From a virus: a stretch of DNA of 25,528 nt. The translations under genes were made by a program, and so were the position numbers. Positions within the stretch are counted from its first letter, which is position 1, and every line of letters begins with the position of its first letter. The stretch is taken from positions 1-25,528 of the IMG/VR virus record IMGVR_UViG_3300025914_000046; one strand, given 5' to 3'. The notes below the pieces were generated by a model. It ran no database searches. It saw nothing but the letters and a program-made list of their open reading frames with translations, and was not told the origin of the DNA. This document shows, piece after piece, positions 19,772 to 25,528 of the stretch.

Positions 19772-21220
19772 TCAGAAGTCGAGTTCAAGGGCAAGCTGCC
19801 GCCATTCGCCATTAGAGCTAATCTGGGAGCCATCGGTGAGGAGCCAATGGTCTAGCGCGGCGCTGTGCTTGAACGATCGCCGCCAAAGCAGGGGCGGGGT
19901 ATAGCCAAAGGTTTCATAGAAGCGAACGCGGGCTGCTGAGGGACGATCGCCCCGCTCGAAAGCGGCGACCAACTCTTCCTCATAGAAGGCTTTGTGGATG
20001 CGCTCAGTTCCCGACAGCAAGGCGAATGGGATACCTTCAGGCGCGACCGTGCGTTTGGTTTTGAGATCAAACTCACAGCCACAAGCGCAATGGGTAGCGC
20101 TAATGTACGATCGGATGTCGCAGTTCTCGTCAAGGCAGGGCTTTGTCGGAACTTCCCCGGGCTGAAAGTCTGGCAATTCGATGTCATCAGGAGTGTAAAC
20201 CAACTCCTCAATCCTGCCAAGACGATCGACACAGCCAGTCAAATCATAAACGGAAAAGTGAGTTTTTTTAGTCCCATCCCTATACGTGCAGGGGCGGGCA
20301 AAACGCCCCATCACTTGAACGTAACTAGAGTGAGAATCGGGATCGATCGCGAGGATTAAGTTAGTGGCGCAAGGGAGATCGATCCCCTCCCGAAGCACTT
20401 GACAGCTTACCAAAACGGGGATCTCCTCATTCCTAAACCGCTTGAAAATTTCCTCTCTCTTATTGGTTCCGCCCGTGACACAGATTGCCTCAATCCCTTT
20501 CTCGTTGAATCGTTCTGCCATTGCCCGCGCTTTCGGGACAGATGGGGAAAAGACGATCGTCGGGCGTTTATCAGTTAGGCTATAGATAAATAGGATGTAT
20601 TCCGGATCGAATATCATCTGACCAGTAATAGCATTAGGCGTCACTGCGTACACCGGACGCACCAAATGTCCCATGTCGATTAGCTGGGCGATCGTTGGCG
20701 CAAATACAATATTTTCCCGAAGGAACAACTCCCCGAGCGAGGTGTACTTGTCGTTACGGCGCGGCGTTGCTGTTACCCCGATCGTTCGGTTCTTATGCTT
20801 CCAATATGTATTTACGTCCGGAATCCAATCCCGGATACATTTAGGAAAGGCTGACAAATGCGCCTCATCCAGAAACGTATAATCCGGTCGCAGCCAATCG
20901 ATCCCTCTTGTGGCGATCGCCTGGTAAGTCGCGACCTGAATTTGGGCGCGTCGGGACTCCCGCATTGTTCCGGCGATCGCCCCAACATCCAATCCCCAAT
21001 AGTCCTCTAACTCTCGAATCGTTTGGATCACTAACGACTTTCTAGGGACAATCACTAGCGTCCGGACATCCCTTTTTCGGGACACATCGTTGACTATCTT
21101 TCCCATGATTGCGGTCTTGCCCGCACCTGTGGGAGCAATCAATAAAGGGTCTTCGCCTTTGGCTAAAATCTCCTTTACCTTATTTGCACATTGCATTTGA
21201 TACGATCGCAACTTTCTCAT
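19772..21220 (-). CDS. SF2 DNA helicase (DEAH type)
   Basis: The product has 482 residues. Motif I A-P-T-G-A-G-K-T is at 29-36. Motif II D-E-A-H is at 118-121 and motif III V-T-A-T-P is at 149-153. R-P-T-I-V-F-S starts the second RecA domain near 219, and V-L-R-E-G-I-D-L-P is motif V near 275-283. Motif VI Q-V-M-G-R-F-A-R is at 302-309. The C-terminal part has Cys361, Cys366, Cys377, Cys379 and Cys381, probably a zinc ribbon. The layout matches phage and plasmid helicases of the UvsW/RecG-like or type III restriction-like SF2 group. It probably unwinds DNA during replication or recombination of the element. It follows the replication initiator by about 330 bp and has its own extended -10 promoter. 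Confidence 0.88.
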   Translation of the reverse strand: MRKLRSYQMQCANKVKEILAKGEDPLLIAPTGAGKTAIMGKIVNDVSRKRDVRTLVIVPRKSLVIQTIRELEDYWGLDVGAIAGTMRESRRAQIQVATYQAIATRGIDWLRPDYTFLDEAHLSAFPKCIRDWIPDVNTYWKHKNRTIGVTATPRRNDKYTSLGELFLRENIVFAPTIAQLIDMGHLVRPVYAVTPNAITGQMIFDPEYILFIYSLTDKRPTIVFSPSVPKARAMAERFNEKGIEAICVTGGTNKREEIFKRFRNEEIPVLVSCQVLREGIDLPCATNLILAIDPDSHSSYVQVMGRFARPCTYRDGTKKTHFSVYDLTGCVDRLGRIEELVYTPDDIELPDFQPGEVPTKPCLDENCDIRSYISATHCACGCEFDLKTKRTVAPEGIPFALLSGTERIHKAFYEEELVAAFERGDRPSAARVRFYETFGYTPPLLWRRSFKHSAALDHWLLTDGSQISSNGEWRQLALELDF

Positions 21221-21255
21221 CCTTAGACCCCCTTTACTTTTTCCAATTCTAACAT

Positions 21256-21264
21256 ATTATATCA
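21256..21264 (-). promoter_or_regulatory. Extended -10 promoter of the helicase gene
   Basis: On the minus strand TGATATAAT gives a perfect TATAAT with the TGn extension. The -35 position (CGGAAA) is poor, as is usual for extended -10 promoters. The ATG is 36 bases further and has TAAGGATG overlapping its start. Confidence 0.6.
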
Positions 21265-21295
21265 TAAAACGCAAGGGCTTTCCGGACAGTTTTCC

Positions 21296-21313
21296 ATTCC
21301 CAGCGCTGGGAAT
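21296..21313. repeat. 18-bp palindrome, perfect copy
   Basis: ATTCCCAGCGCTGGGAAT lies about 30 bp upstream of the helicase promoter and 234 bp past the replication gene stop. This copy is closer to a promoter than to a stop codon. Confidence 0.95.
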
Positions 21314-21546
21314 AGATCCCCGATCGTCCTTTGTAGTTCTTCATGTAGTATGCAATGTAGTATTAAGATTAATCTTTGAGCTTTCCCGGAATTGAACTTG
21401 CAAAAGTGTAGATATAGATAAGCAAACAAAACGATCCCCGCCACACCGGATCGGGCTGTAGCGAGAGAGGGTAGAGGATATAGCAGCGAGGGCTACATTA
21501 AGGACGATCGGATTGTAAGGGCGCGATCGTATCGCCCAGAAAACAG
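21314..21546. other. Gene-free gap between replication and helicase genes
   Basis: No convincing gene. It contains two direct copies of ATGTAGTAT (21343-21351, 21355-21363), the perfect palindrome AAGATTAATCTT (21365-21376), and several HIP1-like CGATCG cores toward 21510-21535. The direct repeats and palindrome could be protein-binding sites. Confidence 0.45.
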
Positions 21547-24500
21547 CTAGGAAGGCGCAGGAGGCTCCCAGAATAGGTTGTGACAAGGAATTAGCCAGAC
21601 CTCGCCCCTAATGCTCACTTTAAAGCCATTTCCTTCGCAATCTAGAAGGCGAGCTTCCTCAAATTGTGGGCGATCGGCGCGATTTGTTTGTACCCACACA
21701 GTAACAATTTCAGAATCGCGAGGTTTGTCCCCCTCCTCACCCGGTCGCGCCGTTTGAGTGCCTTCGCCCCCGATCGCGCCCTGGGAGCCAGTTTTGCCCG
21801 ATCGCGCCCCGTTTTCCTCATTTTCTGGGGGTGTCTGGGGTTCTGTCTTATCTTCCTCCGTTGTTTTATAAATATAGTCCGTACCCGTGACCTCTGGCAT
21901 AGTATAGGTTTCTGGCAATTTATTGCCATCAAACCCTTCTATTTGCGTTTGATGTAAATTAGGAGTATCGGGAATGGCTGAAAGTCTATCGGGGTCTAGG
22001 TTTGGGCGATCGCCGCCGTCGAATTCTAGGGAATCTTTCGATAACCTTTGCCTAAATCTGCGATCGACATAAGAAAATAGCTCCTCCCAGTTGTCGGGGT
22101 GGCACTTGGCGCGATCGTACCAATAGGTATAAACGCGGGTTCCTTCAACTCCGGGAAGGGGCTGGGGGAGTCTAATTTGCTTTTTGCAAGGTTTAACTCC
22201 GAACAAGGGCATCAGAGTGCGGTTGATAAAAGTGAGGTTGGTCGAGTGTCCGGGATGACCAATTACTCTAGAGATCGTTTTCTTCCACCGCACAGCGCGT
22301 ACAAATTCCACAACGTCGGCGCTCTGGTCGCTGTAGACGTGTCCGTCTAGGAACTTGTGGAAGCCCAGAGAGTGCATGATCTTGACAAACAGCCAGCGAT
22401 CGGTCTTGACGCGATCGGGAATAAAGAAATCGAGGTCGCTCTTATCCGCCCATTGCTGCGCCTTTAGCGCCTCTGACTCCTCAGAATGAGTAAGTAGCCA
22501 AAAAAGGTCTAACTGGCTGCTTAATTCGCGTTCTCGGTAGCGGATTCTGTGTATAAAGTCCACCGACCACAGTGGCGACTGTTGCAGCCCCGGAAATCGG
22601 CTCAGCAGTTTGTGCTTGATTACCATGCACCGTTCCTGCCAGTTTGCATCAAGACTCTTGCCCAGATCCTCAGCTTGCTTGTCCGTAATGTCTGGGGCGT
22701 TGAATATCTGCTGGCACTCAATTAGCTGGACTTCGACCTTGGCTTCCTTGTAGGCAGTAGAGTCCACTTGATGCGCTTGTACCTTCGAGGGCTTCATGCC
22801 CATCCCTTCAAAAGCGTAATAGAGAAACGAACGGTAATTGCGTTTCTCTAAATACTCGATCGCCTGCATCTTTGCCCACGCCTGAATGTGGGGACTATCT
22901 AATTGCGCTCTGAGGGTAGCCATCACTTTGTCGCCTATGTCCCCAGCGAAAACACCCGCCTCTGCGGTGATGCGGGTTGCCAAGTCCTCCAACAAGATTT
23001 GCTCAAATGCTCCAGCATTGCGCTTGTGGTCAATACCAATTTGAGGTGCAAAAACAATGACGCGATCGGGGTTGCGGACGCGGCGGGACATTTGCACCGC
23101 TTCATTGATTCCGACAACTCCTGCAAACCAGCAGAAGACGGTATCAAACTTGCCTTTGTTGTTGATAGAAACTCCACTCTCGACAGTAGGAGTGCAAGCG
23201 ATCCAGTTGACGCGGTTGGGGTTCGCGTCTATGTATGCGTCGGGATCTTTCAAGAAAGCGCGAACCCACTTTTCCGTAACAGTCTTAGAAGTGATCAAAA
23301 GCCCGTCGCCCCTGAGTTTCTGTAACTGTTCTGCGATCGCCTCCGCCTTTGTAATGCTATCTACAACTACGGCGGGCAATTTAGCCTCTAGAATTTGCAG
23401 GTTTATCCACTCGTCAACTTGCTTTTTTGTCAAACCATCATCATCAACAAAAAACAATGGCGGCGTTGGGCGATCGCTCTTGTTGTCATATTTTGTTACT
23501 AATTTTGTCGGGTCGATTTGCTCTACATATTCAACAAGCCAATTGGTCATGTTTCCATCCATCAAAATGATCCGGGAGCATATTTTAACAATGTACTCGA
23601 ATCTTTTGAGGATATCCAAACGTTTTCCTCTCAGGGTAGAACTGCACAACAGGTGTTTAATTCCTGTCATGGACTCATCCAAAATAACGGTCGCCCCGAT
23701 AAATATTTCCGGGGGAAGCTTCAGTATTGAATCAAAGCAAAGTGCAACTCGCAAATTTGGATCTTTAAATCTCCCATACGCATGATGCAAGTCCAAATGA
23801 TCGAAGTCCCACCTGTCGCACAGTTGCTCCTGAAGGGAATTTCTGTGTCCGATCGACCCCATCACGCCATCGGCAGTGGCGACATTTTTGACCTTGCCGT
23901 TTTTCTCGACCTTTTTGACTTTAGCAACTTTCTTCGCTACCCATTCAGATTTGCCGCTGTTGAGATCCGATCGCACGACCGTTAGTGTCCCGGGTGCGGG
24001 TTCCGGGGCATCAAAGAAATAGTCCCGCGTCTGTCCGCTGGTAGAAGTAAACTGTCGGTAAGCTCTCCACAGGCGCGTGTGTTCGTATTCAGTCGCAGAC
24101 TTCGCATCCCGCAAAGCAGTCTCGATTACTTCAAATTGACCTGCCACAATGTAATCGTCCGCGCCTTTGTGCGGGCCCGGCAACTGTGCAATCCTTACGG
24201 TCGCCCGACGGAACTGACGGGACAGTATCGCCGCTGCCTTAAACTCGACAGTTGCCTCAAACCCCATGCCGGGACGGTAATCAAAAACTATGCAGATGCT
24301 GCGTCCGGCGCTATCGAATTCCTTTAACTCCTCTCGCAAAAGCCGCTCAACAACCTTTCCCCAGTCGTCGCGAATCGCTCTAAAACCCGTAAATATTCCC
24401 GGAAGTGCGATCGCTGGAATGCCCCGACTAATCAGCGACGCCGCCTTCTTTTCCCCTTCAACAACAACAACGGGCAATCCGTAAAACTTTACCCATTCCC

Positions 24501-24912
24501 AGTAGCTCATCTCTGGGGGCTTGGCGACTCCAAAACGCTCCTGGGCTTTCTTTATTGCCTTGCGTCCCGGCTTGATAAAAGTTATAGGAGTGATGCGTCC
24601 CAGTGCTGATATGTAGCGCTTGGGCTTCCCTTCCTCATCCAAGTAAGGCGACCCGCCCAGCCAACGCATCCGATCGTTACATACCCAACCGAAAAAGTCC
24701 TCGACCTTGTTAAACTTTCGGGCCCAGCCCCTAGGCATACACCCGTTATTCAGTTGACCCGCGTCCGGGTAGGCTAACTCGAAAGCTTCTTTTCCCCAGA
24801 TGGGGGCAAAGTTTAATGCTTGGGTTTCTTCATCAATTCCCGATCGATCGAGATCGGCTTTAATGAATTTTTTGATCTCTTCAAGCTTGACTAACTCTGC
24901 TAAGTATGTCAT
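21547..24912 (-). CDS. Plasmid-type replication initiator, CyRepA1 / DUF3854-like
   Basis: The product has 1121 residues. Residues about 145-260 form a Toprim-like DUF3854 domain (V-V-V-V-E-G-E-K-K-A at 148-157, I-V-F-D-Y-R-P-G near 208-215, K-G-A-D-D-Y at 249-254). A helicase-like part follows: Walker A-like L-N-S-G-K-S at 317-322, Walker B V-I-L-D-E-S at 409-414, C-T-P-T-V-E-S-G-V-S-I at 573-583, and Q-M-S-R-R-V-R at 607-613. Residues about 1000-1060 are low-complexity and acidic or Pro-rich, before a strand-rich C-terminus. This primase-helicase layout is that of cyanobacterial plasmid initiators. It implies autonomous replication, so the phage may persist as a plasmid. The ATG is far from AAAAAAGGAAA (about 24 bases), so start usage may depend on leader structure. 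Confidence 0.8.
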   Translation of the reverse strand: MTYLAELVKLEEIKKFIKADLDRSGIDEETQALNFAPIWGKEAFELAYPDAGQLNNGCMPRGWARKFNKVEDFFGWVCNDRMRWLGGSPYLDEEGKPKRYISALGRITPITFIKPGRKAIKKAQERFGVAKPPEMSYWEWVKFYGLPVVVVEGEKKAASLISRGIPAIALPGIFTGFRAIRDDWGKVVERLLREELKEFDSAGRSICIVFDYRPGMGFEATVEFKAAAILSRQFRRATVRIAQLPGPHKGADDYIVAGQFEVIETALRDAKSATEYEHTRLWRAYRQFTSTSGQTRDYFFDAPEPAPGTLTVVRSDLNSGKSEWVAKKVAKVKKVEKNGKVKNVATADGVMGSIGHRNSLQEQLCDRWDFDHLDLHHAYGRFKDPNLRVALCFDSILKLPPEIFIGATVILDESMTGIKHLLCSSTLRGKRLDILKRFEYIVKICSRIILMDGNMTNWLVEYVEQIDPTKLVTKYDNKSDRPTPPLFFVDDDGLTKKQVDEWINLQILEAKLPAVVVDSITKAEAIAEQLQKLRGDGLLITSKTVTEKWVRAFLKDPDAYIDANPNRVNWIACTPTVESGVSINNKGKFDTVFCWFAGVVGINEAVQMSRRVRNPDRVIVFAPQIGIDHKRNAGAFEQILLEDLATRITAEAGVFAGDIGDKVMATLRAQLDSPHIQAWAKMQAIEYLEKRNYRSFLYYAFEGMGMKPSKVQAHQVDSTAYKEAKVEVQLIECQQIFNAPDITDKQAEDLGKSLDANWQERCMVIKHKLLSRFPGLQQSPLWSVDFIHRIRYRERELSSQLDLFWLLTHSEESEALKAQQWADKSDLDFFIPDRVKTDRWLFVKIMHSLGFHKFLDGHVYSDQSADVVEFVRAVRWKKTISRVIGHPGHSTNLTFINRTLMPLFGVKPCKKQIRLPQPLPGVEGTRVYTYWYDRAKCHPDNWEELFSYVDRRFRQRLSKDSLEFDGGDRPNLDPDRLSAIPDTPNLHQTQIEGFDGNKLPETYTMPEVTGTDYIYKTTEEDKTEPQTPPENEENGARSGKTGSQGAIGGEGTQTARPGEEGDKPRDSEIVTVWVQTNRADRPQFEEARLLDCEGNGFKVSIRGEVWLIPCHNLFWEPPAPS

Positions 24913-24983
24913 AATTTATTCATAGAAATTGTTATTTCCTTTTTTCTGCGAGCGATCGTTCCTAGGCGACAGCTCGCATTTTT
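24909..24983 (-). promoter_or_regulatory. Leader of the replication gene: hairpin and four-codon minicistron
   Basis: On the minus strand TGCGAGC (24978-24972) pairs with GCTCGCA (24953-24947), followed by GAAAAAAGGAAA. An ATG at 24923-24921 opens a four-codon frame (M-N-K-L) whose TGA overlaps the initiator ATG (ATGA). The only good ribosome site serves this minicistron, not the initiator. A longer frame of 41 codons (25041-24916) also ends 3 bases before the initiator ATG. On the plus strand the same hairpin is followed by TTTTT and would be an intrinsic terminator. Confidence 0.45.
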
Positions 24984-25046
24984 GTGTACGTGTTTCCCAG
25001 TGTACCGTCATCTCGCCATTTTGGGAACCCCTGCAACACATAATCT

Positions 25047-25064
25047 ATTCCCAGCGCTGGGAAT
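25047..25064. repeat. 18-bp palindrome, perfect copy
   Basis: ATTCCCAGCGCTGGGAAT lies in the leader of the replication gene, between promoter motif 25125-25139 and the start codon. Transcription from that promoter must pass through it. Confidence 0.95.
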
Positions 25065-25124
25065 CGTTACACCGTAAGGGTTTCAACGTTGTACTCCTGT
25101 TTAGCTCGCTTCAATTGCCCAGTA

Positions 25125-25139
25125 ATTATACTATACCAC
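25125..25139 (-). promoter_or_regulatory. Shared promoter motif upstream of the replication gene
   Basis: On the minus strand GTGGTATAGTATAAT contains a perfect TATAAT. It lies about 213 bp upstream of the initiator ATG, leaving a long leader with the palindrome, a hairpin and short frames. A ribosome site AGGAG followed by a 13-codon TTG-initiated frame (25092-25051, 5'-coordinates approximate) that ends inside the palindrome is also present. Confidence 0.5.
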
Positions 25140-25167
25140 AATACAAAATACTCTCAGGACGATCGCC

Positions 25168-25220
25168 CGTGTCACTGTTAGGGAGTGTATTTTATAACTA
25201 TAGTAACAATCAATGACACG
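25168..25220. repeat. Inverted repeat upstream of the replication promoter
   Basis: CGTGTCA (25168-25174) pairs with TGACACG (25214-25220), with TGTTA and TAACA also matching inside. GTAAGGGTTT near 25074-25083 is repeated in inverse orientation near 25224-25233 as AAACCCTTAC. These paired motifs around the promoter could be initiator binding sites. Confidence 0.4.
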
Positions 25221-25242
25221 CTCAAACCCTTACCCAGTCAAC

Positions 25243-25268
25243 GCCCCCGTTGTTTGTAGCGCGGGGGT
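25243..25268 (-). terminator. GC-rich hairpin upstream of the replication region
   Basis: CCCCCG (25244-25249) pairs with CGGGGG (25262-25267) around a 12-base loop. It could end transcripts of the gene entering from the right edge, whose stop is at 25413. No T-run follows on the minus strand. Confidence 0.4.
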
Positions 25269-25412
25269 AATTTAGGGTTCCGCGATTCGATGCCCGTAAC
25301 ACTTCCCCAGGAATCGCCAATAAGAATGCTGCTACGAGGGCGAGATGAACACAACTGCGAAGGGCGAAGTATTTTGCTCATGTCGTGATTACTTAATTTG
25401 TCGGTGACGAGT

Positions 25413-25528
25413 TTACTCAATCCAAGTAGGAGATAACAGCTTGGTTACTATTATTTCTATTGCCTCATCTCCTGACAACACATCTCTAGGCAGTTGGCGA
25501 GCCTCCTCTACACTGACAGGCACCTCTC
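25413..25528 (-). CDS. C-terminus of a protein entering from the right edge
   Basis: A minus-strand frame is open from the right edge to TAA at 25415-25413, giving 37 residues (E-V-P-V-S-V-E-E-A-R-Q-L-P-R-D-V-L... ending L-L-S-P-T-W-I-E). It looks like an amphipathic helical protein end. The other two minus-strand frames have stops within 45 bases of the edge. Too little is visible to assign a function. The next gene on the same strand, the replication initiator, starts 500 bp further on. Confidence 0.5.
   Translation of the reverse strand, partial: EVPVSVEEARQLPRDVLSGDEAIEIIVTKLLSPTWIE

Noticed and set aside
19852-20232. Minus-strand frame of 126 codons
   Set aside because: Second frame inside the helicase gene, whose motifs lie in the other frame.
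23057-23785. Plus-strand frame of 242 codons
   Set aside because: Antisense to the conserved helicase part of the replication initiator; no family-like features.
25238-25420. Minus-strand frame of 60 codons
   Set aside because: TTG start without ribosome site, Arg/Ser/Pro-rich translation, and it runs into a GC-rich hairpin.

Overview
The window looks like part of a temperate tailed phage, or phage-plasmid, of a cyanobacterium. The host assignment rests on the very frequent HIP1-type octamer GCGATCGC and CGATCG cores (near 522, 4785, 6360, 12036 and 14425, among many). It also rests on a 1121-residue protein that resembles the cyanobacterial plasmid replication initiator family (CyRepA1 / DUF3854). 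No integrase, ParA/ParB, tRNA, rRNA or CRISPR array is visible.

Almost everything is transcribed on the minus strand, so the element reads right to left. At the right edge is the 3' end of a gene, followed by about 500 bp of structured upstream DNA and the large replication protein (24912-21547). Next comes an SF2 helicase (21220-19772). A run of small accessory genes follows: two small unknowns, a SWIM zinc-finger protein, an unknown, a C5-cytosine methyltransferase, two related proteins resembling MutS domain I, and two more unknowns. Most of these have their own promoter and a palindrome just after the stop codon. A fibre-like gene (14839-13877) lies next to a CTAG-rich stretch and an AT-rich, G-run and direct-repeat block (about 12850-13590).

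Left of that block come a P63C-like antirepressor candidate, an SSB-like protein ending in DIPF, the small and large terminase subunits, portal, prohead protease fused to a coiled-coil scaffold, cement protein, major capsid protein and head-tail connector genes. A partial gene leaves the left edge. Tail and lysis genes are not seen and presumably lie outside the window to the left. Three plus-strand insertions interrupt the minus-strand head operon: a single gene at 705-1088, a connector-like gene at 2268-2645, and a three-gene overlapping cassette at 7077-8415 headed by a double-HTH protein.

Two repeat families organise the element. One is an 18-bp palindrome, ATTCCCAGCGCTGGGAAT, with seven perfect intergenic copies plus variants, usually 20-30 bp after a minus-strand stop codon. 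The other is a promoter-like motif, consensus GTGGTATAGTATAA, usually followed by CAAAGGAAA, in front of most minus-strand transcription units. Together they suggest an element-wide regulatory scheme comparable in layout to stoperators or start-associated sequences of actinobacteriophages. This comparison is inference from position and sequence only. The replication initiator together with complete head and packaging genes makes a cyanobacterial phage-plasmid the most interesting reading of the window.
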